A stretch of 64,000 nucleotides of DNA from JANQEU01 sp965228045 (GTDB lineage Bacteria; Bacteroidota; Bacteroidia; Cytophagales; Cyclobacteriaceae): positions 2,852,001 to 2,916,000 of the forward strand of contig OZ245789.1 in assembly GCA_965228045.1 (NCBI GenBank). The letters run 5' to 3'. The notes beneath the pieces are model-generated. The model worked only from the letters and a program-made list of their open reading frames with translations, did no database searches and was not told the origin of the DNA. A program made the position numbers and the translations under genes. Shown here piece after piece: positions 50,885 through 60,430 of this stretch; position 1 is the first letter of the stretch; each line of letters starts with the position of its first letter.

Positions 50885-52420
50885 TCACCCTGTGACTTTT
50901 TTCCTCATCTCGAAAAGATCTTTCCGTCGATCTCTCAGGTTTCGAACGCTGCCTTTCTGATTCAGCTCCCGAAGCATATCAATGTCCACATCGGCAATGA
51001 GAATCATCTCAGTATTAGGTGTGGCTTCCGCTTTAATTCCGTTTACCGGAAACTGAAAATCACAAGGTGTAAACACCATCGATTGTGCAAATTGAATGTC
51101 CATATTATGAACATTAGGAAGGTTGCCTACACTTCCGGCGATGGCCACATAGCATTCATTTTCTATGGCTCTGGCGTGGGCGCAATGACGAACTCTGGAG
51201 TAACCATTCTGAGTATCCGTCAGGAATGGAATAAACAATATATCCATTCCCTCATCCGCCAGTATCCGTCCCAACTCCGGAAATTCCGAGTCATAGCATA
51301 TCAGGATACCCACTTTACCGCAGTCCGTATCAAAAGCTTTGATTTCAGTCCCTCCTACCATACCCCATACCTTATCTTCATCCGGTGTCACATGAAGCTT
51401 TTCATACCGATCTACCGAGCCGTTTCTCTTACACAAGTAGCCGACATTCAACAACGAATCACCCTTCATTTCAGGCATGCTTCCGGAAATGATGTTGATA
51501 TTATAAGAAATTGCCAATTCCGAAAAGCGCTCGACAATAACACTAGTGTGCTGCGCCAACTCTCTAATAGCATCCGGTTCTGGCAAATGATTGTTTTCTG
51601 CCATCAAAGGCGCATTAAAAAATTCCGGGAAAAGGGCAAAATCCGACCTGTAACCTGAGACAGCATCCACGAAGTACTCGACCTGTTCCATCAACTGATC
51701 CAAATTCTTATATGGCCTCATTTGCCACTGGATAAGTCCCAGTCTAACCACCCTCTTCTCCTCCACTGCCTTTTTCGAGGGTTTTTCATAATAGATATTG
51801 CTCCACTCCAGCAGCACCGCATACTCCTGCGAGTCCTTGTCCCCTTCCAGATAGCCTTTCAGCACCTTCTTTGGTTGAAAGTCGTTTGACATCTGGAAAT
51901 TCAGTACAGGATCGTGGATTTCTTTGAATTTCACTTTCTCAATGTATTGCTTGGGAGTCAGTGAGTCCGCATATTGATGGTAATTGGGAATGCGCCCTCC
52001 AAATACGATTCCCTTTAGATTTAGCTTTTCGCAAAGGTCCTTTCGGTAATCATACAATCTTCGACCCAGCCGCAATCCCCGAAACTCTGGCTTAACAAAT
52101 ACATCTATACCATATAACATGTCACCCTCATCATCATGAGAGTCAAAGGTGTAGTTGGATGTAATCTGCTTATATGTATGCTGCAATCCATATTTGTCAT
52201 AATCAACTATTATGGACAATGCAGCTCCAGCCAAAACCCCATTCACCTCAATCACAATCTGTCCTTCCTGAAATTTCTTAATCAGTTTCTTAATATGACT
52301 TTCCTTCCAGAAGGCTTCCGGCATGGTATCGTATGATTCAACCATGGCCCTTTTTAATTCTGCATAGTCCTTCATCCGCAGAAACCTTAGCTCCACATTC
52401 TCGATTACTTCTCTTTTCAT
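50885..52420 (-). CDS. GNAT acetyltransferase-carbon-nitrogen hydrolase fusion
   Basis: A 511-residue two-domain protein. The N-terminal GNAT domain (about 1-200) has DVFVKPEFRGLRLGRRLYDY, an R-x-x-x-x-G-R acetyl-CoA motif near 114. The C-terminal nitrilase-superfamily domain (about 225-500) has the catalytic triad E266 (FALFPEFFNAP), K341 (YEKLHVTPDE) and C375 (ILICYDSEFPEL). I know this GNAT+nitrilase arrangement as a common bacterial fusion without a settled substrate. The start at 52420 leaves a sensible first strand (REVIENVELRFL); a GTG at 52480 adds 20 residues. The stop codon abuts the repeat array. Confidence 0.92.
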   Translation of the reverse strand: MKREVIENVELRFLRMKDYAELKRAMVESYDTMPEAFWKESHIKKLIKKFQEGQIVIEVNGVLAGAALSIIVDYDKYGLQHTYKQITSNYTFDSHDDEGDMLYGIDVFVKPEFRGLRLGRRLYDYRKDLCEKLNLKGIVFGGRIPNYHQYADSLTPKQYIEKVKFKEIHDPVLNFQMSNDFQPKKVLKGYLEGDKDSQEYAVLLEWSNIYYEKPSKKAVEEKRVVRLGLIQWQMRPYKNLDQLMEQVEYFVDAVSGYRSDFALFPEFFNAPLMAENNHLPEPDAIRELAQHTSVIVERFSELAISYNINIISGSMPEMKGDSLLNVGYLCKRNGSVDRYEKLHVTPDEDKVWGMVGGTEIKAFDTDCGKVGILICYDSEFPELGRILADEGMDILFIPFLTDTQNGYSRVRHCAHARAIENECYVAIAGSVGNLPNVHNMDIQFAQSMVFTPCDFQFPVNGIKAEATPNTEMILIADVDIDMLRELNQKGSVRNLRDRRKDLFEMRKKVTG

Positions 52421-52572
52421 ACGTTCACATTTATCAGGACTCCAATTTAATGCTTCGGTCGGACAGCCTGAAGAATTCACTGCTTCATTTGTGCTTCATT
52501 ACTAAGATTTAGTCGTTCATTCAATTTTGTCAAAATCGAAACAACCTTGTAAATGCTTCGTATAAGCTATTT

Positions 52573-52908
52573 ATGAAAAGAGGACAAATCGGAGAATTAG
52601 AGGAATTGATGCTTCTGGTGATCGCCAATCTTGACTCTGAGGCCTACGGGTTAAACATAAAGAATTACCTATTAAGTCATTGCGAAAGGAAAATCAGCAT
52701 TAGCACAGTTCATTCTACTATTCACCGCATGGAAAATAAAGGGCTACTGAATTCCAGGTACGATAAGGAAAATGCACCTGAACGAGGAGGTCGTCCAAAA
52801 TTGATTTTCAGTATCACGGCCAAAGGTCAAAAGGTAATGGAGGAAATAAGATCCATGAGGAACGAACTTTGGCAGAATATTCCCGAATCTGTTTTCAAAC
52901 CAATCTGA
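52573..52908 (+). CDS. PadR-family transcriptional regulator
   Basis: A 111-residue regulator with a winged helix: MKRGQIGELEELMLLVIANL, DSEAYGLNIKNYLL, ISISTVHSTIHRMENKGLLN, GGRPKLIFSITAKGQKVMEEI. PadR regulators of this short form (subfamily 2) repress their own operon, often transporter genes. The permease starts 2-3 bases after the stop if the TTG at 52911 is used. The only upstream symmetrical element I see is TTTTGTCAAAA near 52525-52535, too short to call an operator. Confidence 0.93.
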   Translation: MKRGQIGELEELMLLVIANLDSEAYGLNIKNYLLSHCERKISISTVHSTIHRMENKGLLNSRYDKENAPERGGRPKLIFSITAKGQKVMEEIRSMRNELWQNIPESVFKPI

Positions 52909-52910
52909 AT

Positions 52911-55568
52911 TTGAAAATACCTCCATCCATACCGGAAAAACTGCTTGGATTGTTTCTGGACAAGTACCTTCTGGATGAAGTCATAGGAGACTTAACCCAG
53001 CAATACCATTCAGAAGTTGAACGAAAGGGTAAAAATCGGGCGATGATCAATTACTACATGAATGCCCTCGGGTACACAAGACATTTCACTCTTTTCAAAA
53101 GGGATAAAAAACCAAAATACAACAACTCTATGGACATCTGGAAAAACTACCTGGTAGCCTCAGCAAGAAACCTTACCCGCAACAGGCAAAACACAGCTAT
53201 AAGTCTCATTGGACTTACTGTGGGATTTCTATCCCTTATTTGCATACTTCAGTATACCTCTTACGAGTCAAGCTATGACAACTTTCACAACGAGAAAGTC
53301 TATCGGCTTACCCATACCTTTAAAAACAACGCCAGTGTCTCGGAGAATGCCTATACGTTTCTTGCCGTCAAGGACGCAATTAAGGAGCAAGTACCTGAAA
53401 TAAAAGAATCGACAAACTACCTTCTAGGCAATGCCGTGATCAAAAAGGACGATAAAGTCTTCCAGGAACCTAATGTCCTAGTCACAACTCCTGACTTTTT
53501 TAAAATATTTAGTTTCGAAATTCTCAAAGGCAATCCGGAGGACCTTATCAAGCCAAATGCTCTTGCCCTTTCGCATTCCATAGCGATCAAGTATTTTGGA
53601 ACCGAAGATGCCATAGGCGAGAGACTGCAAATTGATAATCTTTTTGGGAATAACTGGGCTGCGGAGGTGGTCCTCGTTTTTGAAGACTTTCCACAGAATT
53701 CGCATTTTCATGCGGATATTTTTGCTCCGACCGAAAGACTGATACAGGCCGCCCGCGAAAACAACTTTTTTGGCAGCATCCCTTTCCACGAAGTACCCTG
53801 GCGATGGCTTGGTTTCCAGACTTACGTTACTTTAAAAAATGGAGCCTCCACAGAGTCGGTTAGAATTAAGATCAATGAAATTATTGGTCAGCACAGAGAA
53901 ACGACGAATAAAAAACTCAATCAAGATCACAGTATCTGGCTTCAGCCGATTGAGTCAATACACACTACCACGGGAATACAGGCAGAAATGAAGCCACCTA
54001 ATGATGGGGATGTACTTTTTCTGTTTTCCATAATCGCCTTCGTGATTCTGGGAATAGCCTGGATCAATTACATTAACATCGCCACGGCGAGATCCATTAC
54101 AAGGGGGAAAGAAGTGGGTGTACGCAAGGTTCTAGGGTCTACCAAAAACCAGCTTCAGGCTCAATTCTTACTTGAATCTCTCATCTTAAACCTGACATCA
54201 CTGATTCTGGCAGTCTTTGGCGCTGTTTTAATTGCCCCTTACCTGGAGGAAATCGTTGAAGTAAACTTTTTTGATACATTTTTCGAGAATACGGAATTGC
54301 TACTGCTTATTTTCGGAGTTTGGCTTCTGGGGTCATTCCTTTCAGGATGGTATCCGGCATTTACACTCTCAGGGTTCCCCTGTCTTGAGGTTCTTAAAGG
54401 AAAATTGAAATACTCCAATGGGGGTGTAATGCTCAGAAGGATACTTGTTATCTCGCAAATCTCATTCTCCATATTTCTTGTGTCTGCGTTGCTGATCGTA
54501 CAGTCCCAGATGAATTTCATGCTGAATCACAATCTGGGCGTCAACATTGACAGAACGCTGTTGTTAAACCAACCCATAACACAAGGTCAGACAGGCAATT
54601 ATGAGTCTTCTATCAATGCATTTATTGAGGACATAAAGAAGTTGTCCGACGTTAAGACCGTCTCAACCACTACAATAGTACCTGGCGTAGAGAACCAATG
54701 GAGAAGCAGTATTGAAAACACATCCGGTGATCAGCAAGGTGTATTTGTTCACCGAAGTCAGGTAGATGAGAATTACCTTGATCTTTTTGGTCTGGAACTG
54801 GTGGCGGGACGCGGATTCAGTGAGGAGTTTACTGGTGACAGTAAGTCTGTACTTGTCAACGAAACCACCCTTAAGACTCTTGGCTACACTGAACCTTCAG
54901 AGATTATCAATCAAACTGTAAAGATGGCTGCGGATGATTACAAGGTGATTGGAGTAGTGAAGGATTTTTATCAACGCGGAGCTCACTTACCCTTTGAACC
55001 AATAACTTTCAATAAGGACTCAACAAGTGCTGGATTCTTCATCGCCATAAAGGTCAACACTGATAACATGCGAGCGCTTCTGACTAAAATCGAAGAAAGC
55101 TATGCCGAGTTCTTTCCCGGTGCGCCATACAACAATCGATTTATGGACGATGTATTTCGGGAGCAATACCAGGCAGAATTTCGATTTAGGAATCTCTTCA
55201 CCTTGTTTAGCACAATTGCCCTGCTGATTGCATGTCTGGGTATAGTAGGTCTATCCTCATACCTTGTCAATCAAAAAACGAAAGAAATTGGCATCAGGAA
55301 AGTATTGGGAGCCACTGGTGCGAATATTTTCTTCATTCTGAATAAGGAATATCTGTGGGTTACAATCATCTCCTTTCTGATTTCAGTACCTGTGCTTCTC
55401 ATTCTTGGTCCATCGTGGTTAGATGACTTTGAAAACAGGATTAACATGCATCCAGGCTACTTTATAGGACCCGTTATAAGTATTGCCATCCTGATTTTAA
55501 TGACCACAGCCGGATACACTATGAAAGCTCTGAAAATAAATCCTGCACGGACCCTTAAAGAGGAGTAA
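52911..55568 (+). CDS. MacB/FtsX-type ABC transporter permease with prefix domain
   Basis: An 885-residue membrane protein. The start is TTG at 52911, giving KIPPSIPEKLLGLFLDKYLL, the N-terminal prefix domain of such permeases (about 1-80), which ends DEVIGDLTQQY. Two MacB-type periplasmic regions and two FtsX membrane units follow: helices near 100-120 (TAISLIGLTVGFLSLICIL), about 365-385, 415-440, 465-490, 510-530, then about 760-780, 810-830 and 855-875 (ISIAILILMTTAGYTMKAL). KEVGVRKVLGSTKNQLQ and KEIGIRKVLGATGANIF are typical FtsX motifs. No ATPase gene adjoins. The PadR gene directly upstream probably represses it. Confidence 0.9.
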   Translation: MKIPPSIPEKLLGLFLDKYLLDEVIGDLTQQYHSEVERKGKNRAMINYYMNALGYTRHFTLFKRDKKPKYNNSMDIWKNYLVASARNLTRNRQNTAISLIGLTVGFLSLICILQYTSYESSYDNFHNEKVYRLTHTFKNNASVSENAYTFLAVKDAIKEQVPEIKESTNYLLGNAVIKKDDKVFQEPNVLVTTPDFFKIFSFEILKGNPEDLIKPNALALSHSIAIKYFGTEDAIGERLQIDNLFGNNWAAEVVLVFEDFPQNSHFHADIFAPTERLIQAARENNFFGSIPFHEVPWRWLGFQTYVTLKNGASTESVRIKINEIIGQHRETTNKKLNQDHSIWLQPIESIHTTTGIQAEMKPPNDGDVLFLFSIIAFVILGIAWINYINIATARSITRGKEVGVRKVLGSTKNQLQAQFLLESLILNLTSLILAVFGAVLIAPYLEEIVEVNFFDTFFENTELLLLIFGVWLLGSFLSGWYPAFTLSGFPCLEVLKGKLKYSNGGVMLRRILVISQISFSIFLVSALLIVQSQMNFMLNHNLGVNIDRTLLLNQPITQGQTGNYESSINAFIEDIKKLSDVKTVSTTTIVPGVENQWRSSIENTSGDQQGVFVHRSQVDENYLDLFGLELVAGRGFSEEFTGDSKSVLVNETTLKTLGYTEPSEIINQTVKMAADDYKVIGVVKDFYQRGAHLPFEPITFNKDSTSAGFFIAIKVNTDNMRALLTKIEESYAEFFPGAPYNNRFMDDVFREQYQAEFRFRNLFTLFSTIALLIACLGIVGLSSYLVNQKTKEIGIRKVLGATGANIFFILNKEYLWVTIISFLISVPVLLILGPSWLDDFENRINMHPGYFIGPVISIAILILMTTAGYTMKALKINPARTLKEE

Positions 55569-55603
55569 GCTTTTTAAATTGTTGACTAGCTCGATTCACG
55601 AAT

Positions 55604-56287
55604 ATGAATAGGCCTAGTCACCTGTTTTATCTTTTATTTTTTTTGTTTTCGCAATCCTGCTTGGAATTAACGAATCCTTATAGTGCCCCATCAAGGATCC
55701 TGATCATCGGCAATAGCATTACTCATTCAGATCCTATCCCGGATCGGGGTTGGACCGGAAGCTGGGGGATGGCGGCGTCAAGCAGACAAAATGATTTTGT
55801 TCACATTCTAGCGGATAGTATTCGAATGTACCAGCCGCAAGCTGATATTCGCTTCACAAATAAGGGAACCCGGTTTGAAAACAACTTTCAGAACTTCAGA
55901 ATCGAGGACATACCGGAATTACTGGATTTTGAACCAGACATGGTCATACTAAGACTGGGTGACAATGTGGATACTACGCTGGTGCATACAGAAGACTTCG
56001 ATTTCCATTTCTCGAGGTTTATTAAATCTATCCAGGAAAATAACGCTCATATAATCTGTACAAGTACTTTCTGGGAAAGAAAAGAAGTAAGCAATAAAAT
56101 GAAAGAAATCTGTATAAATCACGAAATGGAATATGTGGAACTACAGGATCTTTTTCATGAGGATAATATGGCATATCAACAATTCCACCATGTGGAAGTA
56201 GCCAGTCATCCGGGTGATTTGGGCATGCTTCGAATTGCAGGAAGAATCTGGTACGATGTCAAACCATTCTTTGCCGGAACACCTTAA
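55604..56287 (+). CDS. SGNH/GDSL-hydrolase lipoprotein
   Basis: A 227-residue exported protein; the signal peptide ends FSQSC (Cys19), a probable lipobox. SGNH blocks: RILIIGNSITHSDPIPDRGW (block I, Ser in GNS), then a Gly region MGMAASSRQND-like GSWGMAASSRQ, ILRLGDNVDTT (the Asn block III) and the His in VASHPGDLGMLRIAGRIW. The substrate may be an acyl or acetyl ester on a glycan. The gene follows the permease by 35 bases; whether it belongs to that operon is unclear. Confidence 0.87.
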   Translation: MNRPSHLFYLLFFLFSQSCLELTNPYSAPSRILIIGNSITHSDPIPDRGWTGSWGMAASSRQNDFVHILADSIRMYQPQADIRFTNKGTRFENNFQNFRIEDIPELLDFEPDMVILRLGDNVDTTLVHTEDFDFHFSRFIKSIQENNAHIICTSTFWERKEVSNKMKEICINHEMEYVELQDLFHEDNMAYQQFHHVEVASHPGDLGMLRIAGRIWYDVKPFFAGTP

Positions 56288-56397
56288 TTTCAAATTTTCT
56301 GCCATTTCATTCAGGATTTTAGCCAACTCAACTACAATTCTTGCAGGCAATAAGAACGTATCGGTATATTCGAATCATCAAAGCGCTTATCAAAATA

Positions 56398-57618
56398 ATG
56401 CAATTCCTCAAACAGATATTACTTGTTCTTACGTTGTTTGCATGTCATCTGATTTATGCTGCATGCCCCACCCCTTCCGGAGGATTCTTCAGTGGATCCA
56501 TTGGCAATCATACTGATAATACAAATGGTTCGGATGATTGTAGTTTCAATGCCGGCTCCTACTACGATTTAAGAGTACCGAATAACAATACGTTAACGGT
56601 TTATGGCAACCTGGAGATCACAGGCGATTTCTCGCTAAGCGGAACGCTTGTATTATACGGCACCATGACAATAATAGGTAATCTGGATATTGATGGTGAC
56701 GGTGAGATCCAGATCATTTCCGGATCTGAACTTAATGTAACTGGAAATGTAAACAACGGAGGATTCTGGTCCAATGCATTCGCCGAAGGTGGATTACCTC
56801 TGGAACAGGGAGGTACCAACAGTGGCACCATAAATGTTGGAGGCAATTTCAATAACAACAATGGCGGTCTCTTCGAGGTAGCTAATGGTGGACTGCTGGA
56901 TATAGGTGGTGCACTAAATAACAATACGGGAAGCACCATGACGGTTCAGGATGGCGGAACAATGAATGCTTCTTCTGTTAATGACAACGGCACGCTTAAT
57001 CAACCCGCTGGAGATGAGACTTGCGATGATGGATGCTGCGGAGCTCAATGTGGTACTTTACCCGTGGAATTGGTCTCATTCACCGGAAGTATCGAAGGCG
57101 AAGCAATTGTCCTTAATTGGTCCACGGCTACCGAGATCAATAACTCCCATTTTGAGATTGAAAAATCACTGGATGGTGTGGAATTCACACAAATTGGAAC
57201 CGTAGATGGAAATGGAAATTATTCAGGTTTAATAGAGTACCAATTCACTGATTTTGACATCAGTCATACTCACAATTATTACCGACTGAAGCAAGTTGAC
57301 TTTGATGGTGCCTATGAGTATCATCCGATTATTCATGTTCATGTAGCCAACACAAACACCGACATCGAGTTGAATGTTTTTCCAAATCCAGTTTCGAACG
57401 AGCAATTTACACTGGCACTATCGGATATCGTTGTACCTCAAGACCCAACACTATACATTTTTGATAGCAGAGGAGAACTACAGGTTCAAAGACAACTTCA
57501 ATCCGGCGTTCGACAATGGGATCTTAGAAGTGAAGCATCAAATCTAAAGAGAGGATACTACATCGTTCAGCTTCACTACGGGTCGAAAATTCTTAAAGAA
57601 AAAATCATCGTTCAATAG
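56398..57618 (+). CDS. Secreted protein with T9SS type A sorting domain
   Basis: A 406-residue exported protein; ATG at 56398 gives the signal MQFLKQILLVLTLFACHLIY; an upstream TTG adds 19 residues. Residues about 35-215 form a repetitive low-complexity beta-solenoid rich in N, G and T: VYGNLEITGDFSLSGTLVLY, LDIDGDGEIQII, NVGGNFNNNNGG. After CDDGCCGAQC comes LPVELVSFTGSIEGEAIVLNW and a fibronectin-like repeat. The C-terminal about 75 residues (IELNVFPNPVSNEQF..., RGYYIVQLHYG, KEKIIVQ) are a type A sorting domain. Function is unknown; adhesion is a guess. Confidence 0.9.
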   Translation: MQFLKQILLVLTLFACHLIYAACPTPSGGFFSGSIGNHTDNTNGSDDCSFNAGSYYDLRVPNNNTLTVYGNLEITGDFSLSGTLVLYGTMTIIGNLDIDGDGEIQIISGSELNVTGNVNNGGFWSNAFAEGGLPLEQGGTNSGTINVGGNFNNNNGGLFEVANGGLLDIGGALNNNTGSTMTVQDGGTMNASSVNDNGTLNQPAGDETCDDGCCGAQCGTLPVELVSFTGSIEGEAIVLNWSTATEINNSHFEIEKSLDGVEFTQIGTVDGNGNYSGLIEYQFTDFDISHTHNYYRLKQVDFDGAYEYHPIIHVHVANTNTDIELNVFPNPVSNEQFTLALSDIVVPQDPTLYIFDSRGELQVQRQLQSGVRQWDLRSEASNLKRGYYIVQLHYGSKILKEKIIVQ

Positions 57619-57657
57619 ACAATCTTCAGCTAGATTTATAGAAAATCTAAGCGTAAA

Positions 57658-58032
57658 ATGGAGAGATATCCTGACGTAAAATCTGTAGAGGAATACATGG
57701 ATTTGTATTTCGGTGCTACCCGGAAGGCCCTCGAAGAAATAAGAGAAACGGTTAAAAAATCTGCTCCGGAGGCCGAAGAAAGCATCGCTTACGGAATGCC
57801 CGCTTACAAAGTCGCAGGAAAACCGCTGGTATACTTTGGTGCACACAAATCGCACATTGGTTTTTATGCCACTCCATCCGGTCACTCGGAGTTTGCTCTT
57901 AAACTGAAAAAGTACAAAGGTGGAAAGGGATCGGTCCAGTTTCCGCTTAGTGAGCCAATGCCATTGGAATTGATAGCGGAAATTGTGAAATTCAGAATTG
58001 CGGAAACGCTAAGTAAAGCCGGAAAGAAGTAA
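57658..58032 (+). CDS. DUF1801/YdhG-like protein
   Basis: A 124-residue soluble protein of the DUF1801 family: VEEYMDLYFGATRKALEEIR, KKSAPEAEESIAYGMPAYKV, GKPLVYFGAHKSHIGFYATP and GKGSVQFPLSEPMPLELIAEIVKFR. The fold resembles frataxin/iron chaperones and YdhG, but the function is unproven. The next lipoprotein frame can begin right after its stop (TTG at 58033), yet its true start is the ATG at 58075, so the spacing is 42 bases. Confidence 0.92.
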   Translation: MERYPDVKSVEEYMDLYFGATRKALEEIRETVKKSAPEAEESIAYGMPAYKVAGKPLVYFGAHKSHIGFYATPSGHSEFALKLKKYKGGKGSVQFPLSEPMPLELIAEIVKFRIAETLSKAGKK

Positions 58033-58074
58033 TTGGATTCCGCGTTCGGTATAGATTTTGATAGAAGCCACTCC

Positions 58075-58941
58075 ATGAAAAGATTTACTAAAAAGACTTT
58101 GAAATTACTGGGTATACCTACCCTTGCATTGTTCCTGATGGCTGTGGGCTGTGATGGAGGAAATTCGGACAGTGCGGAATTAATGGATCTGGGAATGGCT
58201 ATGGAGGAAGCCGACAGATCTTCATTTCGATCAGCCTCCCCGGTTCAGACTAAGGAAGAGTCCGTTTCTATTGAACAAAAGCTTATAAAATCAGGAAATA
58301 TCGAATTTCAATCAAAGGACATTAGCATTGACTATGAAAAAATAAAATCACTTTTACCAGCTTACCAGGCATATATTGAAGGTGAGAATCAGTCCCGCTC
58401 CGACTACCGGATCACTTATAATCTTACGATCCGGGTTCCGGCAATCAGTTATGACAGCCTCTTTGGCGATGTGACTTCCATTGCGTACAAGCTGGATAAT
58501 AAAAACTCAAATATTCAGGATGTTACCGAAAGGTATTACGACCTGGAAAACAGGATCAAGAACAAGAAAGTACTGGAGGAACGTTATCGGGATCTCCTTG
58601 ATCAGGCCACAGAGATCAAAGATATTCTGGAGATAGAGAGGAATCTTAATCAGGTCAGAACAGAAATTGAAGGACTTGAAGGTCAATTCAGATACCTCAG
58701 CAAGCAAATTGGATACAGTACACTTTCCGTATCTTTCTATGAAGTACTACCCTACACGTTTGATGGTGATCAAAGACCAGGGTTTGGAGCAAGAGTCCTG
58801 AATGCCCTGGATAATGGATGGCAGGGGTTCCTCACTTTCCTTGTTGGTGTGACTTCTCTTTGGCCGTTTGTAATTCTATTCTTCATATTAAGATATCTTT
58901 TCAGGAAACTTAACATCCGCTGGAAAAGAAAAAAAGAGTAA
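58075..58941 (+). CDS. DUF4349 lipoprotein
   Basis: A 288-residue lipoprotein; the ATG at 58075 gives signal KRFTKKTLKLLGIPTLALFLMAVGC (Cys26). The DUF4349 domain shows IKSGNIEFQSKDISIDYEKI, YNLTIRVPAISYDSLFGDV, NIQDVTERYYDLENRIKNKK, LEERYRDLLDQATEIKDILE (helical hairpin) and STLSVSFYEVLPY. A C-terminal membrane helix (about 257-278, GFLTFLVGVTSLWPFVILFF) ends with the basic tail RKLNIRWKRKKE. DUF4349 proteins are widespread and lack a clear role. It may be co-transcribed with the sulfatase 56 bases downstream. Confidence 0.9.
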   Translation: MKRFTKKTLKLLGIPTLALFLMAVGCDGGNSDSAELMDLGMAMEEADRSSFRSASPVQTKEESVSIEQKLIKSGNIEFQSKDISIDYEKIKSLLPAYQAYIEGENQSRSDYRITYNLTIRVPAISYDSLFGDVTSIAYKLDNKNSNIQDVTERYYDLENRIKNKKVLEERYRDLLDQATEIKDILEIERNLNQVRTEIEGLEGQFRYLSKQIGYSTLSVSFYEVLPYTFDGDQRPGFGARVLNALDNGWQGFLTFLVGVTSLWPFVILFFILRYLFRKLNIRWKRKKE

Positions 58942-58997
58942 TCCGAGGGTAGGTTGATTTGATTTATGGCTATTTTGGTTGTCACAACACAACCCAA

Positions 58998-60371
58998 ATG
59001 CGGATTCAGTTACTACTACCTGTATTGCTGTTTTTGTCGTGTATTTCCCCCTATGAAAACGAACCGGAACAGCGCCCCAACTTTATAGTTGTCATCACAG
59101 ATGACCAACGCTATGACGCTTTGGGAGCTATTCAGGACGAACTTAATGGTCAAGGTAGATACCCCTGGATACAAACGCCAAATCTGGACGCCCTGGCCAG
59201 GCAAGGAATGTTATTCAAAAATGCGTTTGTTGTCAATTCCCTTTGTTCGCCTAGCAGAGCTTCCATTTTAACCGGAAATTATGGTCATAAGCATGGGATC
59301 AGGGACAATCATACACCGTACCATGGCTATTCCTTCGCATCTATTCTCAGAGATCATGGGTATCATTCCGGTTACTTTGGCAAGTGGCACATGGGCAATC
59401 AGTTAGGTAAAAAATCGGGATTTGACCATTCCTTTAGCTTTATAGGACAGGGAGACTATTATGATGCTTGGTTTGAAAATGACGGAAATATGATCAAGAC
59501 GAAAGGATGGATCGATCACGTGACCACAGATCACTTTCTGGAATACCTGCAAGAGCATCACGATCTCCCGTTTTGTTACATCGTAGGATATAAAGCTCCC
59601 CATGGTCCATTCAACAATGCCCCGGAGACAGTAAGAAAGCTTTACAGCAAAGATCAGGTTCAGCCAGTCCCAAATTTATTCATTGAACCAGGTTATGAAG
59701 CTCCGGTTCATTATTCCAACAAAGAGACATATGAAGCCGAAAACGGTCGCCAGGATCGGGTTGCACTTCAGTACATCACTGCCATTGATCTGTGTGTAGG
59801 TGAAATCGTTTCAACATTGGATGACCTTGAGATTAGAGAAAACACATATATTCTTGTTATGAGTGATAACGGATATTACAATGGTGAGCACGGATTAATT
59901 GACAAAAGGAGTGCCTACGAAGAAAGTATTCGTATCCCTATGATCCTTGCCGGGCCTAAAATAGTCCCGGGCAAAACGGAGAAGATGGTTTTGAACATAG
60001 ACGTAGCTCCCTCCATCCTTAGTCTGGCTGGACTAAATGTGGATAACCAATTTCATGGAAAGGATTTCTCTGAGCTACTTTGGGGAGATGAAGTGGAATT
60101 ACGAAATGAGTTCTATTACGAATATAACCGTCTATTAATTGGTCCACAATACCACATAAAAGCCTTGAGAACAGCAGAATATAAATTAATAGAGTATGAT
60201 GGTTATGATGAATTGACAGAATTATACAACCTGAAAGAAGATCCTTTTGAAACCAGGAATTTAGCCCGGGACATGAATCATATTCAACAACTTTCAGACC
60301 TACGCATCAGGTTACAAAGTCATAGCAGACAGCTTCAATCCGGATCATCGTATATTGAGAATTATCCTTAA
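58998..60371 (+). CDS. Sulfatase lipoprotein
   Basis: A 457-residue formylglycine-type sulfatase; ATG at 58998 gives MRIQLLLPVLLFLSC, a very short lipoprotein-type signal with Cys15; an upstream TTG adds 13 residues. The metal and catalytic sites are FIVVITDDQRYD, VNSLCSPSRASILTGNYGH (CxPSR, Cys to formylglycine), GYFGKWHMGN and KAPHGPF. LVMSDNGYYNGEHGLIDKRS and the C-terminal NLKEDPFETRNLARD complete the family pattern. Of the two sulfatases in the window this one is shorter and lacks the C-terminal beta domain. The substrate is probably a sulfated glycan. Confidence 0.92.
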   Translation: MRIQLLLPVLLFLSCISPYENEPEQRPNFIVVITDDQRYDALGAIQDELNGQGRYPWIQTPNLDALARQGMLFKNAFVVNSLCSPSRASILTGNYGHKHGIRDNHTPYHGYSFASILRDHGYHSGYFGKWHMGNQLGKKSGFDHSFSFIGQGDYYDAWFENDGNMIKTKGWIDHVTTDHFLEYLQEHHDLPFCYIVGYKAPHGPFNNAPETVRKLYSKDQVQPVPNLFIEPGYEAPVHYSNKETYEAENGRQDRVALQYITAIDLCVGEIVSTLDDLEIRENTYILVMSDNGYYNGEHGLIDKRSAYEESIRIPMILAGPKIVPGKTEKMVLNIDVAPSILSLAGLNVDNQFHGKDFSELLWGDEVELRNEFYYEYNRLLIGPQYHIKALRTAEYKLIEYDGYDELTELYNLKEDPFETRNLARDMNHIQQLSDLRIRLQSHSRQLQSGSSYIENYP

Positions 60372-60401
60372 AAAGTAAAAGCGGGACAATGCCCGCTTTA
60401 C
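60371..60401. terminator. Bidirectional terminator hairpin
   Basis: AAAGCGGG (60379-60386) pairs with CCCGCTTT (60393-60400) around a 6-base loop. The minus strand continues CTTTTACTTTTT, which suits the convergent T9SS gene ending at 60431; the plus strand has only TTTA, so ending of the sulfatase message is weaker. Confidence 0.7.
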
Positions 60402-60430
60402 CAGTTGCTGCGATAGAAGAAAAGGAATTT

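Noticed and set aside
50681..50960. Two overlapping plus-strand frames in the spacer before the GNAT-nitrilase gene
   Set aside because: They lie inside the tandem repeat array, encode repeated GEIRGRFFFH-type peptides and overlap the real gene on the other strand.
52525..52535. TTTTGTCAAAA as PadR operator
   Set aside because: A 5-bp arm is too short in AT-rich DNA to stand apart from chance.
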